Source of the DNA: Panaeolus papilionaceus
Lineage: Eukaryota; Basidiomycota; Agaricomycetes; Agaricales
Assembly: GCA_015501605.1 (NCBI GenBank)
Contig: JADNRZ010000003.1
Coordinates: 434,001 to 498,000, forward strand
Direction: 5' to 3'
DNA: 64,000 nucleotides
Part shown: one piece after another, positions 9,830-22,600 of the stretch
Layout of the letters: each line of letters opens with the position of its first letter
Numbering within the stretch: the stretch's first letter is position 1
Notes under the pieces: model-generated
What the model saw: only the letters and a program-made list of their open reading frames with translations
Database searches by the model: none
What the model was told of the DNA's origin: nothing
Position numbers and translations under genes: made by a program

Positions 9830-11639
9830 AGCTCCAACAGACTACTTTCCAAATCCTGGCGGATGTTGCCATCATCGGCAGTTCGGCATTTACCGCTACA
9901 TGGACTGGGAGCAGGTCAGTCTGTCAGAGTCGCGCAAGTTCAAGTTCTGTGTCTCTGTAATCATTTTTGTCACTATTTGCAAATTTTATCTGCAATATGT
10001 AAAAGTTAAGAGAGATGAGACAAGTATCCTCTCATGGCTCTGAAAATCCAATTATCCTCGAAGCGTTTGTTTCAGTGCGTGGAACTTGAATGACCATAGA
10101 CTCTGCCAATGGAGCATTCACCAATAATACCTCGCCAAAAATAATCTACGGTTACATGTTTTTTTTGGCTGCTGAACAATTGATGAAACAAAACTTCAAT
10201 AGCATGACGTACACAGGGTGAACGCAATACACCTGGACCTAAATGGTCCGTACTTCACTGGTGAATGCACCAACAACCATGGAGCGAGGACTTCGCTGTC
10301 GCCCGCCCTGCAAACAACATGGTGAATCTATTTTTTGAACGCCAAGACGAATTGACGTCTCGATATTCGTGAAGGGCAAACATCGGCGATACTGGTGCTA
10401 TGTTCTTCAAAACCTTTATCAGTGCAAAGAAGCATGCAACATGTGCGTATCTTGTAAGGATTTTGTAAGGATTTAGTCCATGTCCGTTCAGATGCATATC
10501 ATGCCCCAGTCGAAGTTGGGAAGATAACGCTGGTTTCATGATATTCCATACTCCCGACAAGGCGCATGTTTCCCGTTCGATATGGTGGCTATAGGTATGA
10601 CGTTGGTATCAGCAAGAATCCAGGAGGAAGAGCCTGGAGTTGACGCTCAGAAACGAGCGGACATTTTCCACCGATGGGTCGTAGATATGATCAACTGATG
10701 AACAATATCAAGGAAACTTCTGTCAGGTCCTGCCACGGCCCCGCGAGCGTGGTCAGATGTGTGCTTCTGAAATGAAGGCATGTTCTATGTGAAGCCTTTC
10801 AAGTTCACCGTACAGTGAGAAAAATGGAGTTGGTTTCAATGAGAAAGACAGAGCCGACAGACCTAGACCAGTGATGGGAAATGTGTATTATTGGAACGGA
10901 AGGACCTGTTGAAGGAAGCGGCAGCGTCAGAACCATAACTGCAAACGCAGAGAAACATAGCAATCCATACAATCTAGCCGCGTCCATCAGCATGGTTGTG
11001 ATCTAGGCGAATGCCCCCGTCCCTATGAGATCGTGGACATGTGCAAGACGGGGATTCTGTGACATACTTAGACTGATGCCCGGGTTTGAAAACGACTTCG
11101 TAGAGTAATGTAGAAAGTCCGCTTGTGAGAGTTTCTCCACAGGTTCCGAGCGAAGGGGAGGCCTGAGGCGATGTATATAAATCTATGCACACATCTTTGG
11201 TGAGATGAGGTGATTTCTGACGCCATCGAACCTGGTTCAACAGTAACAACACCTCGCCTGCAAACGGTGTCATTCAGTATTCATACCCCCTTCACAACAG
11301 ATTTTACGCGTTAGACATAAAAGGCTTTGAAAGAAGTTGGTTGGCAGAAACTTCTAGCCTTCTACCTCGCTGTATTGTTGGAGAGTTTTGAAGCTGGTGA
11401 AAGGCTGTGTCGACTACCGATCCTTTGTGGACTATAGCTGGTGCGCTTTTATATCCTACCACTGCCAGATATATAATATAACTGAATTCGTTGACCTAAA
11501 GCATATCAAAAGTCCCTCCCAATACACAAGACATAAAAAATGACAAGCCAAAAAGTGTCTGAAGTAGAATCACGTATTACCTCCTCAACAGAACGCCAAA
11601 ATAATCAGTTGGGAAGTGAACAAACGGTCGGATACAATG

Positions 11640-14197
11640 TCGATGATGATGGTATGAAGCCAAGACTGGAAGCGAGCAAGGTACGAGAAGGGCCGCCCAC
11701 AGGAGCCGTCGATCAGGACAAGGATGGTGTCATCATTGGCAGTCACCGTGACCAAAGCGGCACATGTCTTGGACAACATCCACCACTACCACAACTTCAT
11801 CCTCATCGTCGTCGAGTTGTCTCATTCCCCTACACTACAAAATCAAGGTCTTCAGACCAAGTTCAATATCAACAACAGGTGGCCAGTTGTGACGGTGAGT
11901 TGACGATTCAGTGGAGCATCATTCTGTATTTAGACTGAACTGGGTATCGTCAAAGATTCTTTGAATACCACACGTTCTGGACGTGAGGAGCGCAGAGATA
12001 TAGCAGTTGCTACTCTAGCACCTGGATTTGCTCAACCTCGCGCTAATTCGCTGTCACCTCGTGTGCGAGCGGTGTCTTGTTCTACACTGGATCACGGACC
12101 CCCTGGCTTGCAGCGGCCTGCGGGACCAGTATCATTTGATCCCCCATTTTACAATACTTCTCCAACAAGAATAAGGAGTGCAAGCCCTGAGGATTTTAGG
12201 ACTCGACCTTTGACAGCAACAGGACGTATGCTCAACCGTGTTCCCGAGGATTCTGAAATGGACCCATCAACCCTCTATCGACAAACTGCTGCTCGCACAT
12301 TAAGAGATGGGGAGAGCCAACGTCTTAATCAACCAACAGGGACAGGATATGGGTCAATATCGCGCCAGCATTCAGAACATATTTCGCCTAACTATGTCAT
12401 TACCACTGACCCGGTGGGTTATGATTCAGATGATGACAGCTCTAATACCGACGAAGAGGAATGGATTTTGGACGAGGAACTTGCGCGGGAAGGACTTTAT
12501 CGAGGTAATATTAGACTCGAGCATTATGATAATATGAACTTACAGCTTCTCCAGGGAGTTACAAGCGTTTGATAACCCTCTACAACTTCGTCCCCCTTTC
12601 AACAACTCTGACATTTGTATTTCTCGCCCTTCTGCCTTTCGTGACCCTACCGGAAAGTTCGCCTTCTTCACCGGTCTTCCCATATCCTCGTTATCTCCCC
12701 TACCCCTTACCGGAAACTCTGACTGCAACGGCGTTGTGGTCATTGTCTTACCTCTTGCGAGACTTCTTCTACACTGTCCCTTTAACCTGCATGTCCCTCC
12801 TTCCCACCCTATCTCGCCGATACCCAAACCTTAACTCAATAATTGTATCCGTCATTTCCGCGATATTGCAAAGCACGTCAACATTGGTACTTCGCCAACT
12901 CGCCATTCCCATACTCCTCGTCCCCTACTATACTACCCAAAGACTTGGTATGCTGCACAAACCACATTTTCCAACTTGGCATGACGACGCGTTCAAGCGG
13001 GTTTGGTGGATAGCCTTGGGTTGGGCAGCAGCCGAAGCTATTGTCGGGATTAAGCAGGGTTATGAGAGTATTGCGCTGTACAAAGATGTTCTCGTTAGTG
13101 TCAAAAAATCTGCAGGGAGGAGCGAAATGGCCGGTGCACTAGCAGGTTTGCGAGGTACACCAAGTCGGTCTATGGCAGTCAGGGAACCTGCTTCGACGAA
13201 CAAGCCAATCATCGATGGCATGCCCCAGACGTCTTCGCCCTCTAGAAGCCCGCCAAAGACCCCTGTCCATTTCTTTGATACAGATACCGACATAGAATCC
13301 GCTTCGCATGCCACACCAACACAACGTAATTGGGGAAGGACACGCGCACTGAGTGACGGTATCATTAACGGAGATGGCGATATAACTCCCCAATTGCCAC
13401 CAGCCCCAGCTATGCAAAGAGAAATCAGCGACTCATTAGCATCGAGTGTCAACAGTGTTACTGGATATGGTTATGGGTCTGTTTATGGTATGGAAGGCTT
13501 GACCAATGGGGCGAGAAACTTGTCTCCTGGATTTGACCGTCTTCGTGCGATTGATTCTGCAGGCATCGAGCGAGAGCCTTTGTTGTTGACCCTTAGCCGG
13601 CGGAGAAAGACTGAGAGTCTTCATGGCGATGCGGATTCTGAACAAGAGAGACTTTTGGCCGAAGTCGAGGTTGAGAGGGATTTGGCGGAGCTTTTGGCGC
13701 TCAAGAATAGAGAAGAGCTGGAAGAGGTTTATGGAATTCCCGTTATCGTATGTATTCTCTCTTTGCTTTTAACTTCAAAGTACTAATTCTGCCGCCTTCA
13801 GCGGATACCCGTCTTCATTTCATGCTTGTTCAGAATCAACTCGATCTTGTCATCATTGGCTATCACTCTCATTCTCACAGCTGCGTACATGCGCTCCAGT
13901 TTCGCGACGTATCGTCCTCTGTCCCCTCCCCTTTCCAGCGTCACCTCTTACTTCCAGTCTCTTCTCCCAACCCCGTCAAGCTCGTTTATCATGTCACAAA
14001 CTGAGCCAACGTCTACGAATAACTCTTTTCTATTTTACGCATTCTTTGGATTTCTTACCCTTCAAAGCGTTTTTGGGATGATGCACACGCCCTGGGTGCT
14101 TCCTCGTATTGGAGTGCACACACTCGTGTATGTGCAGCTTGTTATTCTTCTCGCCCTATTTTTCGCTGCACTAGGCATCTGGGAAGTGTTGACATGA
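11640..14197 (+). CDS. Conserved fungal multi-pass membrane protein
   Basis: Coding exons: one ending at 11894 (5' end not resolved, frame open from about 11665), then 11934-12504, 12546-13747 and 13802-14197. The first exon in the frame that splices correctly reads DWKRARYEKGRPQEPSIR and AVTVTKAAHVLDNIHHYHNF; this is not the frame of the most obvious ATG at 11540. A disordered segment follows, then an acidic patch (YDSDDDSSNTDEEEW), and GSYKRLITLYNFVPLS leads into hydrophobic segments (LTFVFLALLPFVTL, LWSLSYLL, IISVISAILQ region, WWIALGWAAAEAIVGI). A long Ser-rich loop, a charged helix (EVEVERDLAELLALKNREELEE) and three C-terminal membrane segments end the protein. I recognise the architecture as a conserved uncharacterised fungal membrane protein; function is unknown. 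The gene's 3' end faces the amidohydrolase gene. Confidence 0.7.
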
Positions 14198-14551
14198 TTC
14201 CAAAGTGTTTACTCAATTGTGCATCTATCTTCCGGTGCAAAAAATTGCCATGCTTTGATTTCGTCATTGGCTATCTCTTTCAACATTTCACTTTGGTTTT
14301 CGATATTTTTTTCTCTCTCATATTTGGGCTTTCGGTGTAACATGTTTTCCTGCTTTCGATAACCTCTGCTTTTTGCATTTAATCCCAGCCTTTATTCACG
14401 ACTTTGCACGCCATCACATATTTCAAATTCCATGTTCAGCGATACAAATTGTAAATAGTCTCAACATCCATCTACAAAACATTTGTTTGGTATGATTCTT
14501 AAAAGTGATCGCCTTGTGCAACAATCTCCTGCTTCAAAGTGATGACACCAA
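14198..14551. other. Convergent 3' intergenic region
   Basis: T-rich sequence between two convergent genes; presumably holds both 3' untranslated regions and polyadenylation sites. No gene seen. Confidence 0.5.
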
Positions 14552-17155
14552 CTAGAGTTCACCGTATGCCACCGTTCCATCAACCACTGTTGCGAGGACC
14601 TTGGTGTCCAATATCTTGGAAAGTGGCGTCTGAGCTTCATCCATGATGTCCCTATCCAAAATGACGAAGTCCGCCTTCTTTCCTTTGACGAGAGACCCGA
14701 TCTCGTTCTCTGCAAATGAAGCATATGCAGCGTCGAGGGTCATACCTTTGAGAGCCTGGGCACGGGTGAGGGCTTCGTTCATGTACCTAGGGGAAACAAG
14801 CAAGGATCCATTTGTCTAGCCTAATGAGATAGTTAGGTGAATGGGACGCACCATCCTTTGGGGCCATGAGGAGAGGTCCCATCAGGCGACAACCTCGCCG
14901 TTGATGCATAGAATCCGAGGAGAGGGTTGACGCCTTCGATTGGGAAGTCGGAGCCCAATGGAAGGACACCTTTGGAAGATGCCCTGTGGAAGTAGGGAGG
15001 TGTTCATCAGATCTAAATTTTCGCGAATGGAAGGGCTAGCTTACTTCAAGAGTGTCTGATAGGCATATGCACCCTTGATCCTCTCAGGACCCAGTCTCGT
15101 CTCGGCATACCACATGTCTGAGGTAGCGTGTGTTGGCTGAACACTTGCAATCACTGTTTGGGGCAACACTCAATCATTTTTGGATTTAAGGGCCAAGGAG
15201 GAGTGAATACCTCCAAGCCTCCCAATCCTCTCCAAGTCTGTCTTCTCGAAAATTTGAGCGTGCTCGATCCTAGGTCGCTTTGCATCTGTGATATCAGATA
15301 TATCGGATCCAGTTATTGTAGCGTTTTCTTTCAGTAGTTTCTCGTAGATGTTCAAGACTTCTCTGTTGGCGCGGTCTCCGATGCAGTGGATAGCCTGTTA
15401 TAAAGACATTTAAACATTTTTCGAGGATTTCAAGTAGAAATTTGCATACGGTTTGCCAACCATCCTTCCAGAATTGTCTGACGAGCTTTTCGATCGTCTC
15501 AGGGTTGCTGAGCAGCAAGCCGCTTGTCGACGGGTCGTCAGAGTAAGGCTCAAGAAGAGCAGCACCCCAGGAACCCAAGGCACCTAAAAGCAGGACACCA
15601 GATTACTGTCTAAACTCCGCAGTGATATAGAAAGGTGGGCGGACCATCTGAATACAACTTGATTCCGCGCAAGTTCAACCTTCCATGTTTGCCGTGATTG
15701 ATCATGCGAGGAAGCTGGTCACCCCAGTATTCATCCGATGCGATGTTTCCGAGCATGTAGACGCGGTTCTAAGCAATTCTTTAGTATCTTATTGCGCTTG
15801 GATTATGAAATGACCTACTGGTAATTTTCCTTGCTCAGCCATCCTATCATTCCAATAAGTCAAATGAGATTGGCAGCAGAACAAATAGGAAACGTACTTT
15901 TTGAAGAAATGAATGTGGTCCAGTTTAGTGTCTGCATCGTGAATAGATGTCAACCCGTACGAAAGGGCTTGCTTTATGGTCAATTCAAAGAATTCCTGTA
16001 CTCGTTCTTCGCTCCAAGGTGGCATGTTGATGAGCTCCATGGCATTATCCACGAATACACCTTCCAGGTGGATGTAAATTTCCAAAGACAAAACATGAAA
16101 TAGAAGGATGGAACCCACCAGTTGGTTTACCATCGCTGTCACGAACGATCAACCCTCCGTCGACTTCCTCTGGAAGCTCACCCATGTGCTCAAGAACAGC
16201 TGGAGAAACCCAACGAGCGTGTCCGTCGACGCGGCTGAGAGCAATAAGTCGTCCTTGAAGCAACGGGTCTCTATCCAGGTCGGCCTATAATAAATACAAA
16301 AATGAACAAGGAGAACATAGTTGCGTTGAAGACGGCTTACTGCAGTTGGGAATTGCTTGCTTTCCCATTTCGTCTGATCCCAACCCATGCCTCCGATCCA
16401 TTTGGACTTGTCATTTTGAACATCCGGATGAGATAGAATGTAGGCCTTGATTCTATCAACAACCTCTGTAGCACGTAAATTAAATTAAATCCTGCCCACG
16501 TGTACAGCGAGGTATGCGTACCCTGAACAGACTGGCAACCCATGAGGGGCAGTTGGAGCATGTAACCGTTTTCGACAATATGTGCATGGGCATCTTATGA
16601 TAAAATTAAACCATGTAGCACTGCTATGAGTGAAATTATTTGCAAGAAACACGAACCAGTAAGCCCAGGAACGATTGAACTGCCTTCTCGGATTTGGTGC
16701 ACCTTTGGGCTCGCTACACGCTTGATCCAGGGACCAACTGCTGAATGCTCGACAAAGTTTATGGCTTGCAGAGCTAGATTGTCCGTTTGTAGTTGGAGCG
16801 CGGATGATATCACGTTGAAAGGATTGTAAAGGTCTGAAACCTCGTCTGCGCATATGTTAGCAACCATATACAGTGCTGTTCATGGAGGATTGAACGTACC
16901 AAGTTGCCCCACACCAAGTACCCTTCCATCTCGCACACCAATACATTCTGCGGTGGGCTGCGCGTCGTCGACTGTATAGATTCTACCCTCTGAAGAGCAA
17001 ACTATATAGGACGAAGCTGTGGATTGAGTCCAGGGTTTGCTGAGCTTGTACACAATATAACCAAGCAGGAAAAGGCGCAGGTAGGTTCGACGCCATGTAG
17101 CCCTTGTCTGCATCCGTTCCAGCTCAATATTTTGCGCAGTCTTATCTTTCTCCAT
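14552..17155 (-). CDS. YtcJ-type amidohydrolase (amidohydrolase 3 family), membrane-anchored
   Basis: About 13 exons on the minus strand, ATG at 17155 and TAG at 14554-14552. The N-terminus is charged, then a single hydrophobic helix ([14 protein letters not shown]) that should anchor the protein. The catalytic barrel follows: [20 protein letters not shown], the metal-binding D-A-H-A-H motif at about 16596-16582, [33 protein letters not shown], the [10 protein letters not shown] histidine segment, RIEHAQIF, and the late [13 protein letters not shown] aspartate motif, ending in [13 protein letters not shown] and [14 protein letters not shown]. These are the landmarks of YtcJ/LAF3-like metal-dependent hydrolases, which cleave amide-type bonds; the natural substrate is unknown. 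One internal exon is only 25 nt (15843-15819, MAEQGKLP). Metal ligands look intact, so the enzyme is probably active. Confidence 0.82.
15819..15843 (-). other. 25-nt coding micro-exon in amidohydrolase gene
   Basis: Acceptor GATAG before 15843 and donor GTAGGT after 15819. It codes MAEQGKLP and joins the upstream FFKK to the downstream NRVYMLGN in frame, as family members have continuous sequence here. Confidence 0.65.
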
Positions 17156-17750
17156 GGTTGTTCAAGCAATACAAGATCTCAGCTTTGAAAAGTCAGTGTC
17201 CACTTTTTCACCACACGTCGAACTGGTGTTAACTATAACCATTGTCAATATTTGTGTCGAGACTATTGTCAATATCACACCAGACCCAATAGAAACTTAC
17301 CAGGTATTATAAAGCGGTACGTGACGCCAATGGGAGTCTTCGGTTTCGAGTAAGTAGTCGAACAACACAGATGAGAAAGAATTCATTTGGAACGGGATTC
17401 TGGTTGAGTTCTTTCCTGGCAGGTGTTGTGAGAAGCGAATAAGCGAATAGTCTCGAGCTCCAGTTATCTTATCTTATCAACAGGAGCAAACCTCCTCATC
17501 ATTGTGTTGTTGTTAACTGAAATTTAACTTGACGTTTTGACGCTTGAACTTGAACGTCTTTGAACGTTGGTGTCCACAGGTACGATGTTTTGTGAATTAC
17601 TACTTTGTAAAATCATTGACACTCATTGGTGTCATAGATCCGGCTCGTCAGGTTTTGCCACCCCCGTTGAAAGACGCAACAAACGTTGCCAACATCATAG
17701 CAAATATCGACACTGCTTAGGCGCCAAAAATAGGTTTATCGGTCATAAAA
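17156..17750. other. Divergent promoter region
   Basis: Lies between the amidohydrolase and the F-box gene, which point away from each other. No domain-bearing frame seen; AT-rich in parts (for example around 17456-17480). Confidence 0.45.
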
Positions 17751-19608
17751 ATGGTGAGAATATGTTATTTTTGACTTGGAAGCGAAAAGCCTACACAATT
17801 TCTTGCTCTTTCTATAGCAGGGGCAAGTCACAGGTAAGCTTTCGTCCAGAGTGGCATCATGGCAAAAAAACGACTCAAATCAACTCATATATTGCATTTG
17901 CACGAACACAGTATCTAAGAAAGACATAGAACGCTTGCAGATAGACGAAAAATTACGTATTCTGAACAGAAGACGTAACGCGCTCGCCCCAGTTTCAGTC
18001 TTGCCGCCCGAGCTCTTGTCCAACATATTTGTCGTCATCCGTGATGCCACCTATCATAGTTTCCAGGATCCTGCTGATACGTTCTCCTGGACTAAAGTCG
18101 CTCACGTATGCCATGACTGGAGAAGAGTGGCTATGTCGAATGCCCAGCTATGGTCGACTGCCGACTTTCAAGACGTGGACACGGCTCTACAATTCGTCAA
18201 ACGGTCCAAACAGTCCCCCTTGCGCATGAGAGTTGTGGTCCCCTTCAAGCTCAGAACTGCTACAGTACTAGGTCAGGTTATACAATCTGAAGCATATCGC
18301 CTGCAGTGTATAGAGGCTTCAAGTGACTCATGGCAGTCCTGGTGGGACCATGCACCCGCGTTTCTGATGGCGTTTGACAACATCCGAATGCCGAATCTGC
18401 ACACTCTTACCATTGCACTCGGTCGTCCAGAGGACAATCCGGACACCCAGGCCTACGAGCTTCCTCCAGGATTTTTGGCTGGGGGAGCATCACAACTTCA
18501 GTATCTTTGTCTGAAAGGCGTGTCATTGCCTTGGACTTCACCGTTGCTTTCAGGCTTAAGTTCCCTTGAACTGGAGTCATGGACCTCATCGTCATCAACA
18601 CCAACAGAATTTCTCAGTGCTCTACAGAACTTGCCATCACTATCGCACCTCACCCTTGATAACATTCCAGAAAGCTTGATCGGTTACACGGGGCAATTCA
18701 TGCTTAGTTGGCCGCATCTCAATCAGCTCAGGGTTCGGTCAGCTATCGAGAACGTATGCGCGATGCTTAGACATCTTGAATTATCCATTTCGACCAAACT
18801 GATTATCATCATCGACCTTCAAGAGACAATCCTCGAGAATCTCGATCGCTCATCGATTGTCGGGCTGATGGAACTGGTCGCCAGTGCTTGGTTGTCCGAC
18901 CCATTGTGCTTCCAAACTCCCACCTCAGACTCGCTGGCCTTGGTACCCACCCGCCGTTGCATGCGGTCGATATACATGACTGATCACGATACTACTGAGG
19001 AGCATTTCATGTGGAATGACTTTCAAACCTTGCTCACCGTTCGGGCGTGGCCTGATGAGCACGACTTTGCTCGTTTGCCTGCACGCATATCGGATGAGGA
19101 ATTGGACGCACAGTTTTGGTCTCCATTCAGCTTGACATTACTCCCACCACTACTTGCTACATATCGCGGATTTCACTTGATGGAAGTTCTGCTGGGTGCG
19201 CTTCCTCTTGAAGACCTTCGTTCGTTCGACACCCATATTATGTTTCGTGGACACGTTCCTCAGATTCTTGGACTCCTCCCAAGGCTGACTTCGGTTTCTG
19301 TCGGGGATCCGTTCAATGATCCCGGAATCAACCATAGTTGTTTTAGTGCTTTGCGTCACAGTAATGGATTCCGTCGACTTCAAAGTCTTGCCTTCGACAA
19401 GGCAGACTTTGGAGGGTTGCATGGTACTTACTACAATGCTCAAATTTGTTGGGATGAATTTCTGGATTTCTGCACATACTATCGCACCGTAGACAACGAA
19501 CCCCTAAAACACATTCGCCTGGTCGGCTGCAAGAATTTGGATCAGGACAAAATCGACCAATTATCAGGGATGGTGGCAGAGGTGGATTGGGATGGCTGCG
19601 TATCATAG
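17751..19608 (+). CDS. F-box domain protein (relative of the 6.6-8.4 kb gene)
   Basis: The body 17912-19608 is one open frame ending in TAG at 19606-19608. A spliced 5' model fits: ATG at 17751 directly before a GTGAGA donor, a 16-nt exon 17818-17833, and a 78-nt intron to 17911, giving M-Q-G-Q-V-T-V-S-K-K-D. A simpler reading starts at an ATG at 17851 without introns. The F-box core LAPVSVLPPELLSNIFVVIRD is followed by WTKVAHVCHDWRRVAMSNAQ, then a long region with weak leucine-rich spacing, ending DEFLDFCTYYRTVDNEPLKH. It should act as a Skp1-binding SCF substrate receptor with unknown target. Overall layout and the C-terminal motif match the gene at 6.6-8.4 kb and the remnant at 6.2 kb, so the three form one subfamily. 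Confidence 0.8.
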
Positions 19609-22600
19609 GGTGCATCAAGGGCTTAATAACAATGCAGCATGGCGGGCATTATATTCTAGTCATCATACCCTATCGTATTCCTCAGTGTACTTTTATTCAA
19701 GGCGTAGGTTCTGCCAGTAGTCCGAAAAAAAACCTTCAGTATCACTAGGTGGTGTGGATCTTGGGCTCTGACGGTAAAGTATGCTGAAAAAGCGGCTCTG
19801 CTGCTTCAAGGTCATCAATAAATGCTATTCAGGACTTTGTGACTCCACTACAAATATCGAGTTCTTTTGTAACCACCACACACGCAACAAACCTATCGAA
19901 CGTCCTCGTTTATTCCTTTTGACCTAGATAAGCGAAAATATAGAAAGTAAAAGAAAAGGTGTTACCAGTTTAGCTGAGGAGACCGTCGTAAATTTCTTCA
20001 CTTTCCGACGCTGTAAAACTATTTTCCTCGGTTGCATGAATTATTGACCCAATCGTGTGGGCGCCGTCCCAGCGCTTTCGATTGTATTCTGAAAAGAAGA
20101 CAAGGACTAATATGACTTGTTGCACGGTCACCACGAGGTTGGCGACTATTTGATCAGTGATGGCGTTCTGGTTTACTGGGCACTATCTGGCACTATGGTA
20201 CTACGTTCCAATATTCGTCATGCAGACGAAACAATCGACAACGCCTAAACATGACCGATGACCGAGAGAAGGGATGAGGGAGGACCTCAAAAGGGACAGG
20301 AATCAATGAAAAGAATTGTAGAGTCCCAAGCATTCAGTTCGCAATGTTACCTCCCAATTGTTACTTTTCCCCCTTCGAGGTCCTCCCACCCAACCTGGGT
20401 CTGCCACGACCCACCTCACCTCCTTCAGGCATTACCATAAGTAGATTGAGAGCCTCATGTTCCGCCGGGTGTTCCCACACCATCGATACAGATTGGAGTT
20501 GCCGCCCTAATGCCCCAGCTGGACGCTCCTTGTGGGGCCACCCGACAAACCGGGCTCTTCTGACTGGTATTGCTTATTGTCTCTTATTATTGGCCGACTA
20601 GAAATATTGACCCAAGGGTCGCTCATCAGCTCTCATCAGATTGTGCGTTTAGAACATGCAAGCGCATGCCTGCACAATATTGAACACATAATGCCTTGAG
20701 TACCTATGGCAGCGGCACATTCGTTTTATCCGCGCCACAATGGCAGTCAGGGAGGGCGGTATATCAGACCTGATGACAGTGATGTGCACTTTGGGGATAT
20801 AATATAAAGGAGGTTTCTTTTCTGGGCTTCTATTCGACTCCGTTTATTCTGCAAGGTAAGTACATGGCTAGATTTTAAAGTATACGAGCTGAAGCTGCTT
20901 TTAACTGTCCAGGCTACATTGCCATTTCAGATGACCTGCTTCATTGCTGACTCAGCCCGAATCGAGCAATATTCAAACGGAGAACAAAAACCCAAGTCGG
21001 GGGTTATTCGAACATGATTATTATAACTCCCGGCGGTATCCTTCTTATTCTGAATCTTTAGCGGTTAAGTTTTGATTTTGCCGAGGAGAGTACCGTTCTT
21101 ATCGTGATCTATTTGTGTTGATACAAAGGGTCGGCGCTGCAGCGATGCCGGATAACGCTTCAGTCGCCTCCCCTTCCTCGATAACTTGGATCACCCACTC
21201 ATGTTGAACTGATGACTTGACTATGTTCACAATTATGTTGCTAACGTGATTTTAGTTTATGATTCTGCTGTTTTCCATGTGGTACTGACATGAGTCTGAA
21301 CTGTTCATTTCGTTCTTTGTTTTCCAATGGTTTCATCTTCAGGCCCAGGGCTGTCGTTTATGTTGGAAAAGTTCGACATATGAATTCGCAAGCTCATTTC
21401 CGTCGTCAATGTACCTCGGGAAGTCTTCGGCATGGGCTTCTCGAAAACAACCAATATGTAGCACCCACAACATTTCTCTGCAAAAACGAAGATCCAAATG
21501 AGAGTGACATTTGCCACTGTCAGGAAAAAGTTTCTTTCAACTGTTTGGAGCTCTTGGTATTGGTATCTTTCTGAAAATCATCCGCCCTTTTACTGATAAC
21601 ACAGGGGCGCCGGTAAGTGTACGAAAGACCCTCGAGAAAATACGACAAAGTTCATGTGCTATGCACTTAACATTTATAAATTGATGATGGCTACCCCAAC
21701 ATTACGGATATCTCCATTTTTTTCGGCCAAAGATGGTGATATGGATTTGACTAAAAACCTTCGAAAATCAAGACACGCCCAGTGCAGTCTCTCAGTGCAG
21801 GCTCTGAGATCGAGCCTTGCAACCGACGAGTCTGGGTAAGGCCGAAAGAGCAACTTGGTCTCATGGTAGGCAGAGGGCTTCTTAAAGGCTGTGAAACAGC
21901 ACCTCTTTGATCTGACGAGTATCACGGCGGTGGGATTGAGTTCATTTCGTAGGCAGTAAGTATACTGTTGTGAACACGCTAGGATGAAACACTCTCATGC
22001 CTGGGAGATTCGAGGGTTGGTCGAGGACCGCATATCGTCCATCGGATCAATAGTGGTGACTGCTTGAGTCCTATTCTTCTGGCTATGGAAGAATACTATT
22101 AGCCTACAAGGTGAAGACTGAAGACTGAGCGGATATTAACACACGTTTATACTATGGGTGGTCCTAGACAATCTCAGAAGGATTTAGACATTTGCTGAGT
22201 CTCGACCTTCGGGCACTCTAGTAAATTCCCGGGATAAGAGAAAAATGATGCACATCTTGAGGAGATCAGACCTTCGAAAGAAACCGATGGGAACTTGGAA
22301 TGGTAAATCTCTTCTCGAGGAGATACGCAGGTGTTAATCTAGTGCTCCATGACCACACAGGGGGAGCAAGTACACGCTGAAGTTGTTCCGAAGTCAGCAT
22401 ATCTCTTGACGCAGAACGAATCGATACTTCAGGTACATAGAACCCGGCTGAATGAGAACTGCGGCATATCCTCGATAGTTCAGATACAATTCCTGCACTT
22501 AAAACTTCAGTGAGTCAGCGCTAAATTCAAACCTAACCTCCATCTAATTCTGCTTAATGAACGCCCTATCAATCGACAGAAACACGACCGGGATCAGTGC

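Larger units (their letters stand above)
8373..11539. other. Gene-poor interval containing duplicated repeat element
   Basis: Three kilobases with no convincing gene. A frame at 8796-9218 could code 140 residues but opens only with GTG and has no domain; it lies between repeat copies. Short minus-strand frames at 10805-11273 include a hydrophobic stretch but no consistent gene structure. The repeats at 8587-9290 and 9774-9829 are listed separately. TATA-like AT-rich sequence near 11470-11485 precedes the next gene. Confidence 0.45.

Noticed and set aside
10805..11273. Possible small secreted protein on the minus strand
   Set aside because: One short hydrophobic stretch in a 62-codon frame is not enough; no promoter and no joined exons could be supported.
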